NCBI RefSeq assembly: GCF_000344685.1
Contig: NW_006920414.1
Span: forward strand, 274,532-338,531
Source: Gloeophyllum trabeum ATCC 11539
Taxonomy: Eukaryota; Basidiomycota; Agaricomycetes; Gloeophyllales; Gloeophyllaceae
DNA length: 64,000 bases
Reading direction: 5' to 3'
Part shown: one piece after another, positions 44,575 to 55,098 of the stretch
How the letters are laid out: each line of letters starts with the position of its first letter
Numbering within the stretch: the first letter of the stretch is position 1
Notes under the pieces: generated by a model
What the model was told of the DNA's origin: nothing
Databases searched by the model: none
The model's input: the letters and a program-made list of their open reading frames with translations, nothing else
Position numbers and translations under genes: made by a program

Positions 44575-45951
44575 GGGGCCGATGAAGTGGAGCAGTGGGG
44601 CATTAATCCGACTCCTCAGTTCATTATTGTTTGCCTAGGTCAAGTTCTTTCGGGGGCTCCCTTGCCACTGTAGTAGCACATTGTACATTGTGTCTTCGGA
44701 TTCGTTGCTTAATGCATTGCTAAGACCTGTGCAGGAATCGATTACTTGTATGAAATTGATGCGCATTGTGGATAATAATGCCTGACGTGAAATAAGTGAG
44801 ACAATTTGGATGTTATGGTGGCTGGAGAAGCACCCGCGGCGTCCACAGGTCTACAGATACACCTCGAACTTGTCTACATCCATTTCGACGTCCCCATAGA
44901 CGTTCCACGGAGGACACTACAGGCTACAGCGATCAAAGCTATCGCGCAGCCGAGGTGTGATTGGATGGGTCATTGCACCGCTGATTAGATCACGTATCTA
45001 TTTTTGGCAGCATGAAGTGGCTTTCGGAAGAGCTGTTTGGATGCTTGCAGAGCCGAGCACCGGCAGAACTGCCCCGACCCCGACGTCCAACAGTCAACTG
45101 GCGGCCATTATCAGCCTTGCTCACCTACACATGGCGACGCCTTTATTCCAGACGTTGTGCTCGGGGAAGGGGCGTCGCTCCGAGTCCTGAAGGCCTGACT
45201 CCTCGACTGATGCACATGACAAGCCGGCGCTATCCGCGGTGACCTCAGTACTTACGAGTATGAAGGTTTCATGATGATATATTGCCATTTTCCAGAGGGT
45301 GCATCTACTGTGCTCTTGGTATTGGATACTACCATCCACGGCTAGGCGATGTATCGTTTGCCGGGCTACTAGTAGCTATTCGCCTTGTTGTTTCGTGAGT
45401 GCTTCGCCTCTCCAAATAAACTGGACACTGTCTCAGGGAGCGGCACCCCTCGTACTACTTTAGCATAATATTGACGTCTTCCATACCTAAACCCCTGTGA
45501 TGCGAGTAATCACCTCACGTGTGGATGATCTGCGACACCATCCCCTCCCATCTTCTTCAGTGGTGGCATCAAGCCGGGCGCGTCCGTTACATTGCTTTAC
45601 CGGCATTCTCACCTCATGATACTGTCTTTTAGGAGATTCCAATGTCTTTGCATCTAGTATTGAACATGTGAGCATATGCTACGCGTGGTGGCGGTTATTT
45701 CTTGAATGAGCGAGTCCCGCTATTGTCAACTCGATGTACTCGCAAACCCCAGGGACCACAGCTGTATATAGCAATATAGCCCTTCTTACTTCGTCGGCGC
45801 TGGCTCGGGGCGGTATGCTTCGTGGTCCAGCCTCTGTTCATAACTCATGAGGCCTAGGGCAGCGAATCTCGAGACCATGCAGCAAAGCCATGTACGGGTC
45901 TTGATATGTTGGCATTCAGACGCCTTTATATTAACTCAGAGCTCCCAAAGG
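44575..45951. other. Spacer between six-cysteine genes 2 and 3
   Basis: 1.4 kb without a supported gene or repeat. Confidence 0.45.
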
Positions 45952-45959
45952 TATAAAAG
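45952..45959 (+). promoter_or_regulatory. TATA box of six-cysteine gene 3
   Basis: TATAAAAG, 85 nt before the ATG at 46037. Confidence 0.6.
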
Positions 45960-46036
45960 CAGGGCGCGCTCTCCTAATTTCTCTATCAGAGCCCACTTCC
46001 ACCGCAGCTCTTACAACAGCCTCTCAACAACCTAGC

Positions 46037-46670
46037 ATGCAGCTCAACATCCTCGCTACCCTCGTCGCTATGGTGGTCGCTGTGAAAGCCGCTCCATCCG
46101 ACGCGCACCATGAGGTTCGGTCCATTGAAGCCCGCTCTGGATGCGGTTCAAGCGGCCCTTTGGGTGATGGACATTACGAATGGTGGGGACATCTGCCTCC
46201 AAAGTCACTATGTGCTATCCCTGATTACCTTTCGCTGTTCCTGTAGGTATATCAATGTCGGATGCAACAGCGGGCAGCGATAGTAAGTGCTCCTTGTTGA
46301 GCGCCTTCTGGTGGAGTATGCGAGCTCACGGACTGCTCTCAGCAATTGCCAGGCTATGGACGCCTCCGGTTGCGAGCCCGGTCAGGTCAACCACATTGGC
46401 TCTATGGAAGTCGATGTGAGTGATGATATTCTATCGAAATCCCGGAGTTCTTCCTCATGCGCAACGCAGGATCCGAACGACACCACTCAGTATGCTAAGC
46501 AAGGCGGCACGAACAGCGTCGGCTTCACTTGCCCTGCTGGAGGACAAGTCCGCTGCCAGGCCAATTTCAACGACAACGACGACGGACCCGGCTACAGTCT
46601 GCGGGGTAGGCATCTCATGCAGTTTCCTGCTGACCTTGCTGACCTACTTTCTACAGTTGTTTCTGCCTAA
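46037..46670 (+). CDS. Small secreted six-cysteine protein, paralogue 3
   Basis: Exons 46037-46182, 46247-46282, 46343-46415, 46470-46605, 46657-46670 give 134 residues. Signal peptide MQLNILATLVAMVVAVKA, a His-containing propeptide ending IEAR, then SGCGSSGPLGDGHYEW. It is closest to paralogue 1 in exon 2 (INVGCNSGQR) and to paralogue 2 in exon 3 (CQAMDASGCEPGQ). That pattern suggests sequence exchange between copies after duplication. The cysteine frame is kept, and the tail GGTNSVGFTCPAGGQVRCQA and NDNDDGPGYSLR is intact. No frame damage, so all three copies should make protein. Confidence 0.82.
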
Positions 46671-47132
46671 GACAACGAGCACGAGTGATGCTGGCTGAAG
46701 TGTAGGATTATCAACGTCTGTTTCGTGCTACTGTACGCTGTTGTATATCGTGGTATTTGGAACCGAACGTGCCTCTGTTACATCTGTTATAAATGAAAAT
46801 TCTGATTGAGCCATCCCTCTGAGGTAATTCATAAGATGTTGATGCAGGATTTACGGACAGCAATAGCGTTCATGGTGAACGTGCACCATGCACGTCCGCA
46901 CTAAGAATACCAACCGCGCACATAACACGATGATTGGACGGCTATCAACCGAGAGGTGGTATCTAACTTTGATCGGTGGCAGTGCCTGTGATATATAGTA
47001 ACAATACTTCCGGGAAATCGTCAAGATGCCGACGGCCATCTCATCATTTCCGGTGTCCCAACGCCGAACCAGCACGTTTCTATATGCCTCCTCCAGTGGT
47101 ATTCCACCCACAACCCCTAAGCCGCTCTGGTC
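46671..47132. other. Intergenic
   Basis: 3' flank of six-cysteine gene 3 and promoter of the GT17 gene; no TATA box recognised. Confidence 0.4.
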
Positions 47133-48426
47133 ATGCATATCCGCCAGCGTTTTCTGTTCATTCTTTTGCTAGTCCTGTTACTCGTTTTGCTTGGGTTTTC
47201 ACTCAAAAATAAGTGAGCACAAATATCCGTGACACGTATACCGCGTACGGAGCTCATTTATCCAGTCTACGCGTGCGGAATTTCCTCTCATACTCGACAC
47301 GGCCGCTATGGGACACACCCATCGGCCCTCGTGAGATACTTCCACACTACTACGCCGAAGGCATAGCGTTTGACGAGCACCTCTGCGCGCTGCATGGATG
47401 GCAGACCCGCGCACGACCAGCGGAGGTGTGGGACGCGATCCTCGTGAGCACCGAGCTCGACCTGCTCGAGGTGCGCATGCACGAACTCGACCCCGTCGTA
47501 TCCAAGTTTTTCGTCGTCGAGAGCGACCTGACGTTCACGGGTCTGCCGAAGCGCCTCGCGTTCCAGGAGGACCGTGAGAGGTTCGCGCAGTTCGAGGGGA
47601 AGATCGTGTACTCGACGTTCCATGGGCGGCAGCTCGACCCGTTTGAGAGCCCATTTGTGAACGAGATCGAGCAGAGGAGGCATATGGACGCGTTGTTGCG
47701 GGAGCAGGCGAAGCCTGATGGTCCGCTGCTGGTGATATACTCCGATGTGGACGAGATACCATCGGCCCATACCATCAAGCTGCTGCAGCACTGCTCTGCG
47801 CCGTCTCCGCTGCATCTCCAGATGTCGGAGTACTTGTATTCGTTCGAGTGGCCGGCGGGTAAGGTAAGCTGGAGGGCGCAGGTCCACCTGTGGAACAAAG
47901 AAGGAGGCTTTGGCTACGGGCACTCCCAGGTTGCGGACCACATGCTGGCGGACTCGGGGTGGCATTGCACGTTCTGCTTCCGGTATATTGATGAGTTCGT
48001 TACGAAGATGAAAGGTGAGTATGCCCTCCGCTCTCTCGGATGTCCCTTACACTCCCGGGTAGGATACTCGCATGCGGACCGGGTGACAGACAAATCCCTA
48101 CTGGAGCCGGATCGGATTCAAGAGGTCGTGTGCTCGGGAGACGATATATTCGGGATGTTGCCAGAAGCCTATCGAGTACGCTGGTTTTCTATCCTGGTGT
48201 TCTACGGCAGCTAACATTGGTCGACTCGCCTTCCAGTACAAAGACCTCTTTGACTTGCTCAACAAAGACCCGTACGTCGTTTCTTCCCATCATTCCTCTG
48301 ACCTTCTGAGACTGAGCCTTTTTCGACTCCAGGTCACCCTCGGCCCTACACGTCCCCTTACATATCCTGCAGAACAGCGATAAATTCCGATTCCTCCTCC
48401 CCGGAGGGTGCGTCCGCGAGAAGTAG
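47133..48426 (+). CDS. GT17-family glycosyltransferase (beta-1,4-GlcNAc transferase type)
   Basis: Five exons (47133-47212, 47266-48014, 48063-48175, 48237-48271, 48333-48426) give 356 residues. It is a type II membrane protein: the first exon encodes [20 protein letters not shown], a signal anchor. The catalytic domain shows [38 protein letters not shown], the signature [13 protein letters not shown] with its acidic metal site, and [20 protein letters not shown]. These match glycosyltransferase family 17, whose animal member MGAT3 adds bisecting GlcNAc to N-glycans. Fungi do not make complex N-glycans, so the acceptor here is probably different. Location: Golgi lumen. It is not obviously linked to its neighbours. 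Confidence 0.87.
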
Positions 48427-48920
48427 GAGATGGGCAAGCCTTGTACATGTATTTATTAACTTGGGACTTGACGGAATGCAGAAACTAACTAATATGTATA
48501 TCTTACTGGCGCTGCATGTAAGATCTCATGATATATCGGATATCCGCTGCAGGTTGCCTCGCTGCGACTGTCCCAAGGACCTTGGTATGAAGAGCCGCAT
48601 ACTGTCCAAGTTGTCACCGTTCGTGTATCAACTTATCGCCGCCAGTTTGGACTGGTTATGATTCTGCAGAATCTTATCATGTACGTTTCTCGTCGAAAAT
48701 TCTCGGGTCAAGAATAACACAGTCTATTATGCTAATGTCTAAAATGATTCCAGGCCATTATGTACATACATAAATGATCAGCGTTGGAAGGACGGTAGTA
48801 AAGTCTCAAGTTCTTCAGCACCATAAACTTGGCGAGGTCGTCTGCGCGAGCAACTACATTTGAGGGGCGCGGTGAGCTCCGGAAATGTATTGATTGACCA
48901 CAGGGGAGCGCACCATCTCG
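48427..48920. other. Intergenic between convergent genes
   Basis: Shared 3' flank of the GT17 gene and the helical-repeat gene; no feature recognised. Confidence 0.4.
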
Positions 48921-50171
48921 TTATGGAACTGGCGCAGAGCCCGGGGTGGAACCACCAGCAGCGCTGGCAATCTGAGCATCACGGATAGCGTCCGTGAAGT
49001 TTTTCCAGGCAATAGACATCCCAGGGGAAAGGCGGGCCATCACTTCAGGACATCCCGACCACCGTTGTACGGACGAGATGCACTCGTTCAGGAGATGCAG
49101 AACGCCGGAATCGACTGCGTAACTGGGGAGGACCTTCTCTAGGAGGTGATAATAGTCCGCATATCCCGAATTTGGCACTTCGGGGTCGCACTGGAGAAGT
49201 GCTTGAAGTAGACCCGCGTTGCAAGCCTCTGCAAGCGCGACCGGACCGAGGGCAGAGTCCGAGGCTATTACAGTGTAGAGGAAGGACAGGATCGCCTTCA
49301 AAGTCATGTCATAACACTCGTCTCGCGCAGCATCGGGTTGCCGAGGAAGCGAGAATGCTAATCTGAATAGGAGTTTGGTGCCAGCAGTGACTGATCCAGA
49401 GGCGACGAAGGCCCTGTAAAATCCGTGATTCATAAACGACAAGTCACTCATCATGTCGATAATGAGGGGCATATAGTCCTCAATGAGGTAGTCGTGCACG
49501 CAGGCGAGATGCAGATAAGGGGTGACAGCCCTCGCAATCAGGGGGGAGTATTCTTGGAACTGCTGCACAAAATTTTGGAGGACGTCATTTGTCATGTCCG
49601 TCAGCAGACCTCGGAGTAGCAGAGTGATACGAAAGCTGTACGCGTCGTTCTGCTCCGCTGCCCCTCTGATTTCGGCGACCCATAGGAATACGACAGTGGG
49701 GATAAATCCTCTCGTCTGGATCATCCGAGGCCAAGTGGACGGGTCATCGTTCAGCTGCAAGAGCAAGCCAGCCATAGCTCCCAGCATGAAGTCTTCTTCT
49801 TCGCGCTCATGCTGAGGCTGGAGAAGGTCACCTGCTATCAAAGGCTGTATGGATCCATAGATAAATGACCAGGCGCTATCCCATAGTTCGGAAAGTCCCC
49901 GGCCATGGTCGGTGACTCCTTCGGGATTGGATTGTATAAATTTAGTGATCCAGGCCGAGGCATCCCATGCCAAGTCAACCCCCGCGCCATCGCAGAAGTC
50001 CTTATGATCGTACTTGCGAAAGCGAACATTGAGAAGGTTAAGTATGGCATGGGATTGGTCTGTGTCGAGATTAGGTGTATCCTCGCGTTCCAGGAAATGC
50101 GTGAGGGGACGGAGATCGTCTATCTCCCCATCAAGTGCCCTTTTGTATAGCTCCTGTACGGTCGGTGACAC
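48921..50171 (-). CDS. Alpha-helical repeat protein, mushroom-specific, MYND finger absent
   Basis: A single exon of 416 residues. It starts MSPTVQELYKRALDGEIDDL and is almost wholly amphipathic helix, in the manner of HEAT or armadillo arrays (ITLLLRGLLTDMTNDVLQNF, YMPLIIDMMSDLSFMNHGFY, MTLKAILSFLYTVIASDSAL). The helix WKNFTDAIRDAQ near the C-terminus is the element that, in related mushroom proteins as I recall them, comes just before a MYND zinc finger. Here the chain ends 20 residues later in Ala/Gly/Ser/Pro with no Cys pairs, so the finger is missing. No signal peptide or membrane helix. Likely a cytosolic or nuclear scaffold; function unknown. Confidence 0.7.
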   Translation of the reverse strand: MSPTVQELYKRALDGEIDDLRPLTHFLEREDTPNLDTDQSHAILNLLNVRFRKYDHKDFCDGAGVDLAWDASAWITKFIQSNPEGVTDHGRGLSELWDSAWSFIYGSIQPLIAGDLLQPQHEREEEDFMLGAMAGLLLQLNDDPSTWPRMIQTRGFIPTVVFLWVAEIRGAAEQNDAYSFRITLLLRGLLTDMTNDVLQNFVQQFQEYSPLIARAVTPYLHLACVHDYLIEDYMPLIIDMMSDLSFMNHGFYRAFVASGSVTAGTKLLFRLAFSLPRQPDAARDECYDMTLKAILSFLYTVIASDSALGPVALAEACNAGLLQALLQCDPEVPNSGYADYYHLLEKVLPSYAVDSGVLHLLNECISSVQRWSGCPEVMARLSPGMSIAWKNFTDAIRDAQIASAAGGSTPGSAPVP

Positions 50172-51374
50172 ATCAATCAGTCAAATTAGTAGATGACAAT
50201 AGCCTGGTAAACGCGAGGGGATACCAAGCTCGCAATATGACTTACTTCAAATCTCGCTGCAGTGCTGGCGTCCATGAAAGTCAAAGGCAAGGTAGTAATC
50301 GTTTTGAGATGAGGGCGATGAGGTTGGATGAATTTCTGTCTATAGCCAACAGCTGGAGAGACTTTTTATATATTCCGGCGAGTGAACAAAGAGGAACAAT
50401 ATCACAACGGCACTAGACCAAAGCTGCATGCATTCAACCCGAGATCCATTTCGAGCACAACAGAGCCGTCGCTGAGGATGCTTGGCCCCTGGTAACTATG
50501 GGAGAGAACGCGCACCAGGGAGAATTTGAGGTCGACGTTGTATTTCCGGCACCCGTCGGAAGCGATTTACTGCCTTGGCAATCGTTGCAGATATTCGGTC
50601 GAGAGCCACATGCGATGATTCCGTAGAAAGAGGAACCGTTACCACACAAAGGCACCCCAACTATGGCGCAATCGGAGCTGAAATCAGTGAGGAGATGGTT
50701 TCAATTAGGATAAATATCGTATCGCGCGGTTCGCTACGTTGTAGTAAGCGAAACGAACCGCCTGCAAGTACTACTAGTGGCCGACTGCCAGTGCCGAGTA
50801 GCGACCCCAAGTCCATAGAAAACAACGATGCGTTGGCACGACACCATTGTTCAAGAACGCATACCAGGGCCGTCGCGGCACCACCGTGCCCTTATGGCTG
50901 AGTACAAAGGAGCGATCAGCCTTGTAAGTCGTACTGCTTCGGAGGTTGGTAGCCATCAAAATTGATGGACGGCTGTGATTGGTCAATCCGAGTCCTCGGG
51001 TCAGCGTAACGGTGACTGCAGCTTGACTACTTTCCTACCTCGTAAATCGAACGTCAATTGCGCAGTATGGCTGAAGGAAGACCTCCAGAGTCCAGAGGTC
51101 TTCCAGAATAACGACAAACACCCCCAGAAAGCGTCAGTGAGAGGAATGAAGGCGAAGCAGACTGTCAGCCAAAACCGCGACGCTCCCGACGTCGATCCCC
51201 CCAAAACAAGCAGTCAGCGTAGTGTTCTTATTCTCATTTGCCATCTACGTATTACCTCTTTCAGGATATTTACCTAAAGCGAAACCCAGCACCCATTGGC
51301 ATGGTCGAAATTCCTTGAAGAACATCATCGTCTTGTAAGTACCAAGATCTTGGGCCGTGTCCTACTTCCATTCC
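50172..51374. other. Intergenic, no gene seen
   Basis: Promoter of the helical-repeat gene at the left. Its right end may include decayed 5' parts of the SGNH hydrolase relic. Nothing else recognised. Confidence 0.4.
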
Positions 51375-52150
51375 AGTGGGGACTCGTACAGCTCTCCCAC
51401 GGCAGAAGATGACGAGTTCACCGACGAAAACGCTTACCGATGGGTAGGAATAGCATCATTCGCATCCTATACTGCATGTGAACTTACAGACAGACCACAT
51501 CTCCAACGCACTCACAAACGTTTCCGCTCGCGTTCACAACTTCGCAGCCCCTGGGGTGACCGTCGAAGCGACCTCTCTGCACAGCTTTCCCGATACTTGT
51601 TCCCCCGAGCTCCGGACCGCGCGCCGGACCCGTCTGAAAGCACTTACGGTGCGACATATCAGAACTCGTCTTACCTTCTGATTCCATGAGTTCATCTGTC
51701 CACCAGTTCCATACATCGGTATCAACGGCTGCAGTAGGACGCCCTCGGACGACTTGGCGCCACTCGTCGAGTCTCTCCTCGACGCTGTCCACAACCTGTA
51801 TACCGAATTCGAAACTGGGCCCATCCACCGGTCATCCGGTGGTAGCAAAACTCATTCCTGTCTGAGATACATACTCACGCTACCATAGGTATCGACTCCT
51901 CGGACGAAGTGAAGGAACGAGCCGAAACTTGGAACGAATGTCTGCGAACACAAGCTTCAGACTTCGCCATCTTCGTCGTCTCGTCCCATCAGGTACTCAG
52001 CGAAATAATTGACGATCCCCTAGAGTACAAGTCCACAGAAGACGACCCGGTAGACGAGGGTGGTGGATGGGAGGGCGAACTGCATCTAACGTCAGATGTT
52101 CATGCTCTCCTGGCTGAGCAGATGCTCACCTCGTTAAAAGGGTGTGAGGT
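51375..52150 (+). pseudogene. Decayed SGNH/GDSL hydrolase gene
   Basis: Pieces of a secreted-esterase-type SGNH fold in order but different frames: SSGDSYSSPTAEDDEF (block I, GDS), LQTDHISNALTNVSARVHNF then AAPGVTVE, LSAQLSRYLFPRAPD, YIGINGCSRTPSDDLAPLVE (block III, normally G-x-N-D), VKERAETWNECLRTQA, and WEGELHLTSDVHALLAEQM (block V). There is a frame break after TVE near 51567. The catalytic Asp of block V (expected D-x-x-H) is Gly, and the D after N in block III is Gly. Some gaps may be introns, but these three changes in conserved places argue for a relic. The original was probably an acetyl-esterase acting on plant polysaccharide; that part is inference. Confidence 0.6.
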
Positions 52151-52460
52151 CTGTACTCCTGACGGGTTAGATCAGTGTGCTACTTTATGCATATCTATGT
52201 CCAGGACAGTCCCTCGTGTGATGGTGGAAAGGCAGTTGCGCGTCTGACGAAATTCACAGTCTATATACTGATCAGACAGTCTATGGTTGAAGGTATAGTC
52301 ATAATACGCCATCAGCTTCAACCAGACCACTCCAATTTACGCAACGGGACACAATACACAGATCTACGCTACATCCGAAAATACAAATCGAAACTCTCGC
52401 GATACCTATCATACAACAAGGATACACATACAATAGTGTCCTACTCGTTTCACCACCGTA
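52151..52460. other. Intergenic
   Basis: It lies between the SGNH relic and the 3' end of the His-Asp repeat gene. No feature recognised. Confidence 0.4.
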
Positions 52461-55098
52461 CTAGGCGCTAGCACTAGGTGTGAACATCCACTCATAAGGC
52501 TCCGTACTAACCGGCGTCATGGAAGATCCCGTCGCAGTCTCCGTCATAGTGGGCGTCGGAGTCGCAGCAACGACTTGTACCTGGAGGGAACGTGTGACAG
52601 TCGTACCATCCGAACTAGAAGCGGAAGAGGAGTCGGTTGAAGAAGAAGTGGAGGCAACATTGTCGGCAGAAACAATAGTCGAGGAGGAAGAGTCCGAGCT
52701 GGCGGTTGTAGACGTAGCATCCTGAGCGGTGACTGTGGTCCCACTCGAATCGCTCGAAGTCGTCATTGCTGAGTCGGTACCAGTAGTGGAGGACAGCGCG
52801 TCTTGAGCAGTCGCCGTAGCCGCCACGGTGTCGCTAGAGCTTGAGGTACCAGTCGTCTGCGATGACGGGCTCCCGCCAACAGCAACAGGCATCTCGGGAG
52901 TGAACACTAAGGTCACGTTCATAGGCTGGGCCTGTCCACTTCCTGAGGGAGCACCCTCCTCTGCAGCGTACGAGAACCCAGGCCGCGTGTCATCTCCGTA
53001 GCTCTCCTCGTCGAACCCGCGAGCGGCACCTTCCGAGTTCAACGAGGTCACGCTAGCCACGTTGGCGTTGTCCGGCGTGCCAGGATCCACGAGGGAGTCA
53101 TCGCTGCTGTCCTTGCCTTCCGAATCGTCGCCATTGTCGATGATGGGCATGCTCGCCGCGGAGACAGAACCGGTCGACGTAGGAGCTACTGTCGAAGCGA
53201 CAGTCGAGGTTGAAGTGACCATAGTCGTAGAAGTAGCATCCGGTGTAGAGTCAGACATCCCGTCATCTTGTCCTGCGAACCACATCGGACGAACGACGCC
53301 CGACTGCGTATTATAGGCGAAGAGCTGGGACTTCCCAGGGGCGGTACCTAGAACGAGGGCCATTATGAGAACGGGATGCGGCAGAGGTCATGAGCGCGTA
53401 ATTGTAGACTCACCACTACTCATGCAGCTTTCCACACTCATCACGACAGGCTTGACGGGGTCGGGGTCAAACGTCGCGCAATAGTTTACCATCTCGGCCT
53501 GTTCGGAGTTGAAGACGGGAATGCGAAGAGTGACAGGAATGTCCTGCGACGCAGCCTGCATAGTCACCGAGGAAGCTGTGGGCGCAGACGAAGACGCCGA
53601 GCTCGTCATCGACGTCGTCGAAGAACTTGCAGACGTGGAGGTATCGCTGCCAGTCGTGGTAGAGGAAGAGGAATCGTCGGACGCTGCGACTGCAGAGTCA
53701 TTGTTGAAAGGGACCAGGAACATCTTGGTCTGCTTGGAGTCTGATACGTTCAGTACGAACGACGTCCCGTTTCCACTCTCCGATGTTCCATCAGTACTGG
53801 TGGAGTTAGAGGCATCGTAAGCTCCGTAATCGCCGCTCGAGTTCATCGTAGCAAGCACTAGAGAGGCAATCTTGGTGGAATATGGAGGGGTTGCCAGTAT
53901 ACTCTGGTGAACGCGTGAGTGAACAGAACGGATGTGGTAGCAATGGCATCGAGAAGCTCACCATGATATCGACTGTTCCAGGAACTCCTACCATCCCTAG
54001 ATCAAGGTCTGCAAAGTCCCTCGCCTCCATGTGCGCGCCCATCCCCAAGCTAGCCCCCATGCCGATACTCATCCCATTTTCGGAAGGATGTGACTGAATG
54101 AGGTAATTGTCGCCTCGGGTGCCGGATAACCAGATGGAACGCCGATGTCCGTGAACATGAACATGGTCGTCATCACCTTTGACCACGACCTTGTCGCCAT
54201 GCGTATGGATGTGCGCGTGGTCGTCCTTACCCTCGACCACTATATCCCTCTTGTGATCATGATCGTGGTCGTGGTCGTGGTCATGGTCGTGGTCGTGGTC
54301 ATGGTCATGGTCTGCTCGGCGATGGATATGGACGTGGTCGTGTTTGCCGTCGACGATAACCTTCTCTCCATGGGCGTGAACGTGATCATGGTCGCCTTCC
54401 ACTACCACATCGCGCTTGTGATCATGGTCGTGGTCGTGGTCGTGACCGTGGCTATGGTCGTGGTCATGATCGTGGTCATGGTCGGCGCTCCGCCTTGCAT
54501 AGACCCTGGACCCCTTTACGACCGTACCCTCAGACGACGTACCGGAGTGAAGATACGATGCGGGACGAGAGCCCTGCGACCGAACTCGGCTGTGCCCGAA
54601 GAACCTTGAGGATACCCTACTCTCGCTCTCACCCTCGGACGACGACGAGCGCTTGATGGATATATCACCCATGCGCAAGAGAGGGTTCATGGGATCGAAC
54701 GCAGACGGCGATGCATAGTAAAGAGAACGCTAAGTGTGATGTCGAAGTCAGACGACAAACTGGAAGAATACCAGGGACCTCACCTTGTCTTTATCTTCCT
54801 TCTTTCCCTTGCTCTTCCTTCCCTTGCCACCAGAACCGGTGTGAGATCCACCCTTGCTCTTGTTAGCAGTCTTGACTGCATCCGATGATACCTTTCGAGT
54901 ACCGCCTGAACTTGGGTGAGATGAGTGATTGGCTGGTAGAGGGATCTGGATCCTTGTGGAAGGCGTCTGTGGGCGCTTCCCTACCGCGCCGGAGTGGGAA
55001 GTTTGGGTGGTAGGTACCGCAGCAGACAGAGGGACGGAAGTGAGGGCGAGGGAAGACAGTGCTAGAAGGAATGCAAAGCGACCGCTGAGGACGACCAT
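52461..55098 (-). CDS. Large secreted protein with His-Asp tracts and Ser/Thr-rich stalks
   Basis: Four exons (55098-54784, 54729-53962, 53903-53414, 53347-52461) give 819 residues. A signal peptide VVLSGRFAFLLALSSLALTS opens it, then a Lys/Gly/Ser-rich basic stretch. Residues about 184-302 are two tandem modules of alternating His and Asp; the second holds ten uninterrupted Asp-His pairs. Each tract sits between dibasic RR and KR pairs and is followed by HVHAHGEKVIVDG-type linkers. The rest shows SILATPPYSTKIASLVLATM, DIPVTLRIPVFNSEQAEMVN, a Cys in VNYCATFDPD and another in VESCMSSG, then GKSQLFAYNTQSGVVRPMWF, all between Ser/Thr-rich stretches that are likely O-glycosylated. No membrane anchor at the C-terminus. 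Metal binding is strongly suggested by the His content; the actual role is unknown. Confidence 0.83.
54139..54495 (-). repeat. Tandem His-Asp coding modules with dibasic borders
   Basis: Two modules of about 59 codons each: RRSA, five Asp-His pairs, SHGH, four pairs, then KRD, an ordered linker and HRR; then A, ten Asp-His pairs, KRD, linker and HRR. At DNA level the tracts are runs of GAC/GAT and CAC/CAT, with synonymous changes scattered, so the protein pattern has outlived the DNA identity. Confidence 0.85.

Noticed and set aside
54145..54609. Plus-strand frame rich in Val and Met, looking like a membrane protein
   Set aside because: It is the antisense of the His-Asp codons (GTG, GTC, ATG, ATC) and has no other support.
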